NCBI GenBank assembly: GCA_964195335.1
Contig: CAXMPC010000020.1
Coordinates: forward strand, 1 to 8,298
Direction of reading: 5' to 3'
DNA length: 8,298 nucleotides
Origin: QNFN01 sp964195335
Lineage (GTDB): Bacteria > Pseudomonadota > Gammaproteobacteria > QNFN01
Position 1 is the stretch's first letter. The number at the start of each line of letters is the position of its first letter. The position numbers and the translations under genes are program-made. This document shows positions 1-6,436 of this stretch, one piece after another. Under the pieces are notes generated by a model, which searched no databases, was not told where the DNA came from, and saw only the letters and a program-made list of their open reading frames with translations.

Positions 1-635
1 TGCTGGGCCCGGACAATCTGTTCGAGTACCTGCTCGTACCGTTCCGGGCTGATGTCGGTCATCGACTCGCCACGCCCGGTACAGACCAGGAAAAAGAGGT
101 TGAGGACCCGTGCCCCGCTGCTGCGAGCGAAGTCGATCATCGCCGGCAATTCGTCAGCATTGGCCGCGGTGACCGAGAAGTGAACCTGGAACGGCAGCCC
201 CTGGCGCCGGCACGCCTCGATGCCCTCGAGTGTCTTCTGCCAACTGCCGGGACGGCCACGAAAACCGTCGTGGAGCGCGGGATCGAGCGAGTCGACACTG
301 ATGCCGACCCCGAGCGCACCGGCGGCCTTGAGAGCACCGACCCGATCGGCGTCGAGCAGCGTGCCGTTGCTGCCGACGACCATCGCCAGGCCGAGGCCGC
401 TGCCGTGGGCCACCAATTCGACCAGGTCGGGCCGCAACAACGGCTCGCCACCGGTCAGTACCACCATGGTCTCGTTGCTGCGCCCGGCGACATCGTCAAG
501 CAGCGTGCGCACCTCGGCCGTGGTCAACTCGTCGGGAGATCCGTCGCGCAGGGTCGTCGCATCGAGGTAGCAGTGAGCACAGGCCAGGTTGCAGCGACGG
601 GTCAGGTTGACGGCGAGCAGGTAAAGGTCGTTCAT
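1..635 (-). CDS. Radical SAM enzyme, NirJ/AhbC/AhbD/SPASM-like (3' end outside window)
   Basis: Only the first 211 codons are inside the window; the gene runs off the left edge. The N-terminus reads MNDLYLLAVNLTRRC and carries the radical SAM cluster motif C15-x3-C19-x2-C22 (CNLACAHC), which binds the 4Fe-4S cluster that cleaves S-adenosylmethionine. The GGEP motif for SAM binding is at residues 62-65, followed by TIM-barrel strands (VVGSNGTLL, VGISVDSLD). This N-terminal pattern is typical of the heme d1/heme biosynthesis enzymes NirJ and AhbC/AhbD and of peptide-modifying SPASM proteins. The C-terminal auxiliary-cluster region that would separate these is missing here. The ATG lies 27 bases after the stop of the Usp/PCP_red gene; no earlier in-frame start exists in that gap and the Shine-Dalgarno is weak, suggesting translational coupling. 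The substrate is unknown. A modified heme or another cofactor for the neighbouring oxidase is an inference from context. Confidence 0.9.
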   Translation of the reverse strand, partial: MNDLYLLAVNLTRRCNLACAHCYLDATTLRDGSPDELTTAEVRTLLDDVAGRSNETMVVLTGGEPLLRPDLVELVAHGSGLGLAMVVGSNGTLLDADRVGALKAAGALGVGISVDSLDPALHDGFRGRPGSWQKTLEGIEACRRQGLPFQVHFSVTAANADELPAMIDFARSSGARVLNLFFLVCTGRGESMTDISPERYEQVLEQIVRAQ

Positions 636-662
636 GGTCGCGCGCTGCCGTGCCCCGGTCGG

Positions 663-2828
663 CTAGCCAGGGTTCCGCGGGTCGTCCGGCGCTAGGTGGA
701 ACAGGCCGCTGTCGCGCCACAGTTCGACCACCCGGGCGACGGCCGCTTCGTCGATGCGGTCGATGCCGTTGCGTCCGGCCCAGCTTTCGATCTCCCGGAT
801 CAGCATGCCGCGCACCATCGGTGGTGCGCGTTCGATCCGCGCGCGCGCTGAGGCCTCCCATGGCAGTGTCTCTTCGACCGCAGACGAACCGGCACGGAAG
901 GTGACGAGAATCTCTTCGACAAAACCCTCGTCGACCTCGGCCAGGCCGTTACGCGTGGCGATGGCGTCGACCGCCCGCCGGGTCATGTCGCGGCTCATCC
1001 CCTCCGGCAACGTCTGCAACCGTGCCTCGGCCGTGGCGCTCCACGGCAACGCCCCGGCGGCCTCACTTGATTCATCGACCACCGCGGCAAACGGGCACGT
1101 GCCGGCCTCCATCGCCGGCGGAACCGAACCACGTTGCGCCATGGTCTGTTCCATGGCCTGGCGTGCCGCGGCGAGTCCCGCCTCGACATCGTCCAGCGTC
1201 ACTTCGCTGCCGCCAGCGGCTTCCACCCGTGCCTCGATCCGGGTCCGGCTGGTGTCGCGCATCATCCCCTGCGGTACCCGCGCCAGGCGGGCCAGCGCAG
1301 CGGCGGTCCAGTGCAGCGAAGGCGTGGCCTGGACGACCTCTGACGCCTCGCTCCCAACGTCAGCGCAGGGCACGTCCTGTTCCAGGAACGGTTGTAAGTG
1401 TTCCGGCTCAACCCGGGTCGCTCCGGCTGTACGGGCCCGTTTCTCGGCTCGCAGACTGGCGTTGCCACGCAGCGCCAGATCGTCGATCCCGCGCAGCAGC
1501 ACGGTCGCCTCGGGGGCCCAGCGCAGCACCTCGCCACCGGAAATCTCGCCGGCATCGTGGGCGGCGACGATCTCGGCCATCGCACCCTCGGCCTGGTGCG
1601 GCATCAGCCTGGCCGTCGCTTCCTCGACGATCGACTCGGTGATCACCGTGTGGCCCCGTTCCTGGGCGTAACGCAGGATCGCCATCCGTGCCATGTTGCG
1701 GACGAATTCCGGAACCCGTTCCATGCGCAGTTCCGCCTCGCGAGTCCAGGCGGTGGTGGTCTCGGCGACGCGCTCGATGTCGGGTCGGTGTTCGCGCGCA
1801 CTGAGCAGGACGGCGCAATCGACCGCCTGCATCAAGTGTTCGGTATTACCACCGATGTCGAGTTCCGCATCGGCATGGATGCCGGTGCGACCGAGCACCA
1901 GCAGCGACGGCCTGGCGTCATGCACGTACTTGGCGATGGCGTCGTACGGCTTGCCGTCGAGCAAACGGGTGGTGATTTCGACCCCGTAGTCGGCCGCGAT
2001 CTTGGTCGCGATGTCGAGATGCCCCTGGTAGATCCGCGCCAGTCCCGAATCGATCACCTCCTCGTGCAGTTGTTCCTGCTCCTGGAAGCGGAACACCTTG
2101 CCCGCCTCCTCGGACAGCACGCCGGCGATGCGGTTGAACGCGACGTAATGATAGTAGGGGTCGAAGGCGGCGATCACCGTGACCGGAACTTCCCATCTCC
2201 CGGCCAGCGCCAGGGCTGTCAGCAGCCCACCGTAGGCCTTTTCCGAGCCGTCGACCGCGACCACGATCGGCCCGTCGGCAAGCGACCGCTGCGGCTGCTT
2301 GACCACCAGGGTATCGAGCGCGACGCGACGCGCGACCCGCTGGCAGACGGTGCCGAGGCGGCTGCCGGGCACGGCACCGAGACCGAGGGCGCCGAGCACC
2401 AGCAGGTCGTACTCCCCGTCGTTGGCCTCGCGTACCAGCTCGCGGTAGTTCTTGCCCTCGAGAGCGCGACGGGTGAACGCCAGTCCGTCGCGCTGGCACT
2501 GGCGGTCGACCTGGTCGAGGTAGGAGTCGGAGATGATCGACAATCCGCGCGTAATCAGGTCGTCGTGGACGTCGCGCTGCCGTTCGAGCTCCTGCTCCTC
2601 CCGGTAGCGCTCGGGCAGGCCGCCTTCCATCTGACGGAAGCGGTTGTCGTGCAACTTGGCCGCGTAGACGTGGACCCCGGTCACGCGGGCGTCCCAGTAC
2701 CCCGCCAGCGCCAGCGCTTCGTCACTGGCCCGGTTGCTGTGGTCCGAGGAGTCGACCGCCAGCAGCAGTGAGCGGTAGCCGGGCAGCGGCGGCAGTTCCG
2801 GGACCTGACCGAGCGGTTGGCTGGACAT
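663..2828 (-). CDS. Tandem universal stress protein fused to repeated PCP_red-like domains
   Basis: A 721-residue soluble protein. Residues 18-177 and 187-345 are two Usp domains. The first has VDSS at 25-28 and a complete nucleotide motif Gx2Gx9GT (G146, G149, G159, T160). The second has VDGS at 192-195 and a slightly altered motif (G313, G316, GGNT at 326-329), so only domain 1 clearly keeps the ATP-type site. Residues 361-705 hold repeats beginning with W361, W507, W596 and W657 plus a more degenerate one at W437. Each follows the pattern W-x3-A-x3-L-x3-P-x-x-x-R, then a helix, then G-x-x-x-[IV] and a terminal helix. This matches my knowledge of PCP_red (PF08369), the small C-terminal domain of subunit B of dark-operative protochlorophyllide reductase. 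Tandem Usp proteins usually stop near 300 residues, so the C-terminal half is unusual. The start has AAGGT 8 bases upstream. Function is unknown; nucleotide sensing joined to tetrapyrrole or protein binding is inferred. Confidence 0.88.
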   Translation of the reverse strand: MSSQPLGQVPELPPLPGYRSLLLAVDSSDHSNRASDEALALAGYWDARVTGVHVYAAKLHDNRFRQMEGGLPERYREEQELERQRDVHDDLITRGLSIISDSYLDQVDRQCQRDGLAFTRRALEGKNYRELVREANDGEYDLLVLGALGLGAVPGSRLGTVCQRVARRVALDTLVVKQPQRSLADGPIVVAVDGSEKAYGGLLTALALAGRWEVPVTVIAAFDPYYHYVAFNRIAGVLSEEAGKVFRFQEQEQLHEEVIDSGLARIYQGHLDIATKIAADYGVEITTRLLDGKPYDAIAKYVHDARPSLLVLGRTGIHADAELDIGGNTEHLMQAVDCAVLLSAREHRPDIERVAETTTAWTREAELRMERVPEFVRNMARMAILRYAQERGHTVITESIVEEATARLMPHQAEGAMAEIVAAHDAGEISGGEVLRWAPEATVLLRGIDDLALRGNASLRAEKRARTAGATRVEPEHLQPFLEQDVPCADVGSEASEVVQATPSLHWTAAALARLARVPQGMMRDTSRTRIEARVEAAGGSEVTLDDVEAGLAAARQAMEQTMAQRGSVPPAMEAGTCPFAAVVDESSEAAGALPWSATAEARLQTLPEGMSRDMTRRAVDAIATRNGLAEVDEGFVEEILVTFRAGSSAVEETLPWEASARARIERAPPMVRGMLIREIESWAGRNGIDRIDEAAVARVVELWRDSGLFHLAPDDPRNPG

Positions 2829-2851
2829 TTCGTTGACCTTTCGTGAATCGG

Positions 2852-2879
2852 GACGCCGGGCCGCGCGTGGGCCGGCGTC
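2852..2879 (-). other. GC-rich hairpin between miniprotein and Usp genes
   Basis: GACGCCGG at 2852-2859 and CCGGCGTC at 2872-2879 form a perfect 8-bp stem around a 12-base loop. On the minus-strand transcript it begins inside the stop codon of the 42-residue gene and ends 23 bases before the Usp start codon. No T-run follows, so it is not a standard intrinsic terminator. It may be an mRNA processing or stability element, or a chance GC-rich pairing. Confidence 0.35.
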
Positions 2880-3006
2880 AGTTCAGCAGCCAGTAGGTGA
2901 AGATCAGGCCGACGACGACGAGGTTGATCGCCCCGCCGACCGCGGCCAGCAGGTCGAGCAGCGTCCAGCGCCGCCAGCTTGCAGGCCGTAAAGCCTCGCC
3001 CGTCAC
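2878..3006 (-). CDS. Small single-helix membrane protein (42 aa)
   Basis: GTG start at 3006 and TGA at 2880-2878 give 42 residues. The N-terminus is MTGEALRPASWRRW, basic and tryptophan-rich. It is followed by one hydrophobic helix at about residues 17-40 (containing LLAAVGGAINLVVVGLIF) and the ending TYWLLN. The positive-inside rule suggests the N-terminus is cytoplasmic. It starts 4 bases after the stop of the cupredoxin gene and ends 49 bases before the Usp start. It therefore fills the only space in this operon large enough for a gene, with consistent strand and spacing. There are no cysteines or paired histidines to bind a cofactor. I do not recognise the family; size and topology resemble accessory subunits such as CydX or CcoQ, but I see no sequence motif tying it to either. 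The GTG start lacks a strong Shine-Dalgarno, so translation may depend on coupling. Confidence 0.6.
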   Translation of the reverse strand: MTGEALRPASWRRWTLLDLLAAVGGAINLVVVGLIFTYWLLN

Positions 3007-3010
3007 GGCG

Positions 3011-3748
3011 CTACTTGCCCTTGAACGCGAAATCGACGCTGGCGCTGCCGTTGGCCGCGACCTCGACCGTGGCCTTCTGCTCCTTCAGCGAGCCGTGCCA
3101 GGCCTTGACCGTGTACTTGCCCGGCGGAACGTTGTCGATGGTGAACGTGCCGTCCTCACCGACCACGGCAAGGTAGGGATTGCGGGCGACAAAGACGAAA
3201 CTGTGCATGAAATCGTGGGCGTCGCACTCGACCTTCATCGCCACGCCACGCTTGAACTTGATCTGCTTGGTGATGGTGCCGGGATCGGGCTGACTGATGT
3301 TGAACACGGTCTTTCTTGCCCGACCGAGGATCTCGTAGGTATGGATGTTGTGTAGCACCGGGTCCGAGTTGACCGCGGTGATTTTGTTCTCGTTGCGCAT
3401 CACGCCAAGAAAGGGTTTGAACTCGCACCCCTTCTGATCGAGTTCGACCCCGGCGAGATCGGCCGGGAACGGCTTGCCCGCCTTGACCTTGTCCAGGTAG
3501 ACGACGACGTCGTTTAGCGCACCACCGGTGACGCGGACGAAATCGATCTCGCGGTTGCCGGTGCCACAGACATCGGTGTTCTTGGAAATCTTGAACACCT
3601 TGGGGCCGGGATCCTTGCCACTGAAGGTGACCTTGCCGGTGATGCTGCCGCCGTCGGCGACGTCACCTTCCTGGTAGGCGGCGGCATGGGTCGTAAACGG
3701 CAGTGCGGCCATGCCGGCCGCGGTCACCAGGGTCAACAACTTGTTCAT
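3011..3748 (-). CDS. Exported cupredoxin-type copper protein with transthyretin-like C-terminal domain
   Basis: A 245-residue protein. Residues 1-22 form a signal peptide (MNKLLTLVTAAGMAALPFTT, cleavage near THA-AA), so it acts in the periplasm or on the outer face of the membrane. The mature part has a beta-rich cupredoxin-like region with candidate type-1 copper ligands: H133 or H136 in LHNIH, then C175, H178 and M181 in ECDAHDFM (C-x2-H-x2-M). C61 and C108 could form a disulfide. Residues 190-245 (GEDGTFTIDNVPPGKYTVKAW) match the carboxypeptidase-regulatory/transthyretin-like fold. This arrangement is shared with proteins often labelled methylamine-utilization or plastocyanin-like. A strong AGGAG lies 6 bases before the ATG. 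The gene follows the HEAT-repeat gene by 41 bases. Electron delivery to the divergently encoded bd-like complex is an inference. A structural or metal-storage role is possible instead. Confidence 0.85.
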   Translation of the reverse strand: MNKLLTLVTAAGMAALPFTTHAAAYQEGDVADGGSITGKVTFSGKDPGPKVFKISKNTDVCGTGNREIDFVRVTGGALNDVVVYLDKVKAGKPFPADLAGVELDQKGCEFKPFLGVMRNENKITAVNSDPVLHNIHTYEILGRARKTVFNISQPDPGTITKQIKFKRGVAMKVECDAHDFMHSFVFVARNPYLAVVGEDGTFTIDNVPPGKYTVKAWHGSLKEQKATVEVAANGSASVDFAFKGK

Positions 3749-3754
3749 CGCTCT

Positions 3755-3763
3755 CTCCTGTCC
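3755..3763 (-). promoter_or_regulatory. Ribosome binding site of the cupredoxin gene
   Basis: Reading on the minus strand, GGACAGGAG ends 6 bases before the ATG at 3748. The same GGACAGGA string precedes the HEAT-repeat gene at nearly the same distance, which supports both chosen starts. Confidence 0.7.
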
Positions 3764-3789
3764 AATCGACGTAAAACTGTCATTCCGTA

Positions 3790-6141
3790 CTAGGCGGCCT
3801 GCAGCTGGCCTGTCGTTTCGGGCCGGTGGAGTTCCTCGATCATCTCCAGCACGAATCGGCGCTGCTGGCTGGTATCAAGTTCATCGAGACGCTGCAGCAG
3901 CCGCGCACTGCTGGCCTCGCTGTCGAAGGCACGCAGCGCCTGACCCATCGTCCGGGCCTGGCCGCCGTTGCCGTGGAACGCCGCCTCGATCAGGTGGCCG
4001 ATCGTCTCGTCCGCGGCCGTCTCCGTCACGCCGACTTGTACCTGCAGGCTCACCAGTGCGTTGGCGGCGGCAACCCTGACGCCGGGCTCGCCATCGTCGA
4101 GGCAGCGGACAATCAGATCGCGGACCGTGTCGACCGACGGCTGGTCGTCATCGGGCACGGCCGCATCCTCACGGGCAGCCAGTTCCGCGACGGCCTTGAC
4201 CGCCTCACCTCGAGCCACCGGATCGGTATCGTCGAGCCGCTCCACCAGTGGGCCCAGTGCGGCGATGTTGCCCAACGCGGCCAGGGCGCGGATGGCAGCG
4301 ACCCGCTGGTCGTGCTTGCCTAAACCGAGCAGGGTGACCAGGACACCGAAGGCGTTGTCGAGGCCGGCGACATCCGGGTTGCGCCGCGCAATCCGACCGA
4401 GGGCGTCGGCCGCCTCGCGGCTCAGCTCCGCGTCGCTGCCGAGAAGTACGTCGACCAGGGCCGAGACCCCTTCCGGGGCGTCGCTGTCCGCCAGCATGCG
4501 CGCCCCGAGCCGGCGGATCTCCTCGCCGACGGAAGGCTTGCGGATCCGCTTGCTCGCCTCGGCCTGGGCCAGGTTCCCCTGCACGATCTCGACAAAGGGG
4601 CGCAACTCGTCATCGGTTTCCGCGGCCGTTGCGAGCGGGTCCCGGTTCGTTCCCTCGGGGTCGTCGTCGGCGAACAGAAGTGCCGCCTCGACATTGTCCC
4701 GGGCGATCGCCGCCATGGTCGAATTCACTTCGGGGACAGTTTCCGGACCGTTGTCTGTGGTCTCGGTGGCCTCGACCGCCGGCATGGCGGCGTCATCGGT
4801 TGCCTCGAGAGACGGCTCCCCGGCAGCTGCGGCCTCGCCGGTGTCGGCCACCAGGTGGTCATCACGGACGGCGGCGATGATGATCGCCAGTGGGTCGGGA
4901 GTCCCGCTATCGCCCTGCAGACCGTCGTCGGTCCGGGTGAGGCGCATCAGGCCAGTCAAGGCACCCAGGCGCACCGGCTGTTCCGGATCGCTGACACCCG
5001 CCTGCAGACCCTCCACCACCGGTGCCGTTACGGCTGCGGCCGCACCCAGCGCCAGTGCCGCTTCGCGGCGAAGCCTCGGTGAGCCCTCGGCATTCCCCAG
5101 CAGGCCGAGCAGGTCGGTGGTGAGCGCTTCTCCTCCTACCTGTCCCGCCAGTGTGCAGGCTGCCATGGCAACCTCCGGATCGGCGTCGGCGAGGGCGCGA
5201 CACAAGGCGTCCTCGGGCAGCACCAGCGTGGCATCGGCCGCGGCGAGCCGGGCCAGGCAGGTGAGTGCCGTCTTGCGAACCTGTGAATCGGCGTCGTCGA
5301 GCAGCTCAAGCAACGTGTCGACCAGATCTCGTGCTGCGTCATTCGGGTCTGTCATCAGCAGCGCTACTTCCGTCGCCTTGCTGCGGACCTCTGCCGAACG
5401 ATCCTTGAGGGCCAGCAGCACGGCCGGCAGGTAACGACCCGCCTGCCGTCGCCCCAGAGCCTCGAGCGCCGCGATACGGACCTCGGGTTCTTCGTCAAGC
5501 AACCCCTTGGCCAGAATCGGCAGCGTCGCCCTGTCGGCAGCATGGCCGAGCGCCTTGGCGGCCCGGCTTCGCTGACGCACAGGTCCCTCGGTCAGGCGCC
5601 GCTGCAGGGCGTTGACCCCCAACGTGCCGAGCTGGGCCAGCGACTGCAGGGTCTCGCCTTCGATGTCGCCGCCCTCTTCTGTTCCCAGCAGTGCCACCAG
5701 GGTCGGCACCGCCTCGGCCGCCTGCAAGTGGCCCAGGGCAACCACGGCGTAGCGCTGCATGTCCCACCAGTCGTCCCAGTCACCCTCGAGTTCGAGGTCT
5801 CCCGGGCGCCGTTCGATCACGTCGACCAGCGCCTTTATCACACGCGGGTCATTGAATCGCCCCAGTGCCTCGACCGCCGCGGTTCGCACCTCGCCGCTGG
5901 GATCGCCACGCAGCGATTCCAGCAGGGGTGGTATCACCGCCGGGTCATCCAGGCGCCCCAACGCTTCGACGGCATCGACGCAGACGTCGATGTCGTCGTC
6001 CCGCAGTCGCTTGACCAGAGCGGTAAGCACCGACGATTCTCTGAGGGCGCCAAAAGTCCGGACCACGTAACAACGGTCCGCCTCGTCGCCCTTTTCGAGC
6101 AGTGCGCAGAGTGAGTCAATCGTCTTGGTGTGCACGGTCAT
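3790..6141 (-). CDS. HEAT-repeat scaffold protein (783 aa)
   Basis: A soluble all-helical repeat protein. Residues from about 20 to 400 and 540 to 770 consist of HEAT/PBS-lyase-like repeats of roughly 31 residues. Their recurring pattern is D-x-V-[IL]-x-x-L...D...VR-x-A-A-x-x-AL-G (for example VRTAAVEALGRFNDPRVIKAL and VRIAALEALGRRQ). Between them, at about 404-512, is a low-complexity acidic segment rich in Ala, Glu, Asp and Thr that probably is disordered. There is no signal peptide or membrane helix, so it is cytoplasmic. HEAT arrays bind proteins and often serve as scaffolds or chaperones; some members act with phycobilin lyases on tetrapyrroles. I chose ATG 6141 because AGGA lies 6 bases upstream and repeats begin soon after. 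An in-frame ATG 17 codons earlier (6192) lacks that support. It is the first gene of the leftward set. Partner unknown. Confidence 0.88.
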   Translation of the reverse strand: MTVHTKTIDSLCALLEKGDEADRCYVVRTFGALRESSVLTALVKRLRDDDIDVCVDAVEALGRLDDPAVIPPLLESLRGDPSGEVRTAAVEALGRFNDPRVIKALVDVIERRPGDLELEGDWDDWWDMQRYAVVALGHLQAAEAVPTLVALLGTEEGGDIEGETLQSLAQLGTLGVNALQRRLTEGPVRQRSRAAKALGHAADRATLPILAKGLLDEEPEVRIAALEALGRRQAGRYLPAVLLALKDRSAEVRSKATEVALLMTDPNDAARDLVDTLLELLDDADSQVRKTALTCLARLAAADATLVLPEDALCRALADADPEVAMAACTLAGQVGGEALTTDLLGLLGNAEGSPRLRREAALALGAAAAVTAPVVEGLQAGVSDPEQPVRLGALTGLMRLTRTDDGLQGDSGTPDPLAIIIAAVRDDHLVADTGEAAAAGEPSLEATDDAAMPAVEATETTDNGPETVPEVNSTMAAIARDNVEAALLFADDDPEGTNRDPLATAAETDDELRPFVEIVQGNLAQAEASKRIRKPSVGEEIRRLGARMLADSDAPEGVSALVDVLLGSDAELSREAADALGRIARRNPDVAGLDNAFGVLVTLLGLGKHDQRVAAIRALAALGNIAALGPLVERLDDTDPVARGEAVKAVAELAAREDAAVPDDDQPSVDTVRDLIVRCLDDGEPGVRVAAANALVSLQVQVGVTETAADETIGHLIEAAFHGNGGQARTMGQALRAFDSEASSARLLQRLDELDTSQQRRFVLEMIEELHRPETTGQLQAA

Positions 6142-6147
6142 GCCTGT

Positions 6148-6155
6148 TCCTGTCC
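6148..6155 (-). promoter_or_regulatory. Ribosome binding site deciding the HEAT-gene start
   Basis: GGACAGGA on the minus strand leaves 6 bases to the ATG at 6141. It identifies that ATG, rather than the upstream in-frame ATG at 6192, as the likely start. Confidence 0.65.
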
Positions 6156-6269
6156 ATCCGTAGAGACCCTGTGCGATCCATGCAGCATGCATGCCACGGA
6201 ACTCGGCCCAGCCACCTCCTGAAAACGGCTGCCGGGCCCGTTCCGGACGGGGTCGGCTTGAATAATTCT

Positions 6270-6299
6270 TTCACAAACCATAGCACCCTGGCGTACGAT
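6270..6299 (+). promoter_or_regulatory. Possible sigma-70 promoter (rightward)
   Basis: TTCACA at 6270-6275 and TACGAT at 6294-6299 are separated by 18 bases. The palindrome starting at 6300 would then lie across the transcription start, an operator-like position. The match is moderate. A leftward alternative is TTCAAA (complement of 6304-6299) with TATGGT (complement of 6282-6277) at 16 bases, which would overlap the same palindrome and serve the HEAT gene. Confidence 0.3.
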
Positions 6300-6316
6300 T
6301 TGAACGTTTCGTTCAA
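6300..6316. promoter_or_regulatory. Perfect 17-bp palindrome, probable regulator binding site
   Basis: TTGAACG-TTT-CGTTCAA has two perfect 7-base arms around a 3-base centre. It lies near the middle of the divergent region, 158 bases from the HEAT ATG and 110 bases from the first rightward start. Symmetry and size fit a dimeric helix-turn-helix regulator. It sits about 90-106 bases upstream of the start predicted from the sigma-54-like promoter, the usual place for an enhancer-binding protein. No regulator gene is in the window, so the protein is unknown. Confidence 0.55.
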
Positions 6317-6365
6317 TCTGGTCAGACAGATCGACTCGTCTGGCACCCTGTCGCGCGCCTCCTGG

Positions 6366-6377
6366 CTGGCATGCCAG
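6366..6377. promoter_or_regulatory. Perfect 12-bp palindrome CTGGCATGCCAG
   Basis: A complete two-fold symmetric 12-mer directly upstream of the sigma-54-like promoter. It may be a second regulator site, but short GC-rich palindromes also occur by chance. Confidence 0.3.
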
Positions 6378-6379
6378 AA

Positions 6380-6395
6380 TGGCCCGGTACTTGCT
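6380..6395 (+). promoter_or_regulatory. Candidate sigma-54 (RpoN) promoter
   Basis: TGGCCCG-GTAC-TTGCT matches the -24/-12 consensus TGGCACG-N4-TTGCW with one mismatch. The invariant GG (6381-6382) and GC (6393-6394) are exactly 10 bases apart. Transcription would begin near 6406 and read into the two miniproteins and the bd-like subunit. RpoN promoters need an enhancer-binding protein upstream, which fits the palindrome at 6300-6316. Confidence 0.5.
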
Positions 6396-6397
6396 GT

Positions 6398-6436
6398 GGT
6401 TGATAACGGTTGATTACGGATAATTCGTGGTTGATT
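6398..6436 (+). repeat. Tandem GGTTGAT direct repeats
   Basis: GGTTGATAAC (6398-6407) is immediately followed by GGTTGATTAC (6408-6417), then GGATAATTC, then a third GGTTGATT at 6429-6436. The first two units are one helical turn apart (10 bases). They cover the predicted transcription start and leader and may bind a regulator or be a small local duplication. Confidence 0.45.

Larger units (their letters stand above)
6142..6426. promoter_or_regulatory. Divergent intergenic control region
   Basis: This 285-base stretch separates the leftward HEAT-gene operon from the rightward bd-like operon. I see no gene in it. It is locally richer in A and T (6258-6316) than the flanking genes. It holds two perfect palindromes, a sigma-54-type promoter and a possible sigma-70 promoter, listed separately, plus the start of a TTGAT repeat cluster. 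A small inverted repeat CCCGT-TCCGG-ACGGG sits at 6237-6251, in what would be the leader of the HEAT-gene transcript. Confidence 0.75.

Noticed and set aside
1398..2771. Long plus-strand open frame (457 codons) opposite the Usp/PCP_red gene
   Set aside because: It is the antisense frame of a gene with clear domains; its translation has no recognisable motif and long antisense frames are expected in GC-rich DNA.
2852..2879. Intrinsic terminator between the miniprotein and Usp genes
   Set aside because: The stem is present but no run of T follows on the minus strand, and the operon continues in the same direction.
2878..3006. Precursor peptide for the nearby radical SAM enzyme (RiPP hypothesis)
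   Set aside because: The 42-residue product is a hydrophobic membrane helix without cysteines or a core-like C-terminus, and no transporter, peptidase or RRE-type gene is visible.
3968..5434. Long plus-strand open frame (488 codons) opposite the HEAT gene
   Set aside because: The product is a Ser/Ala/Arg-rich low-complexity shadow; the opposite strand encodes regular HEAT repeats with a good ribosome binding site.
6142..6192. 17-codon N-terminal extension of the HEAT protein from ATG 6192
   Set aside because: The internal ATG at 6141 has AGGA at ideal spacing and the extension reads as non-repeat sequence through the control region.
6341..6360. Second sigma-54 promoter at TGGCACCCTG
   Set aside because: The -24 half matches well, but no TTGC element follows at the required spacing.
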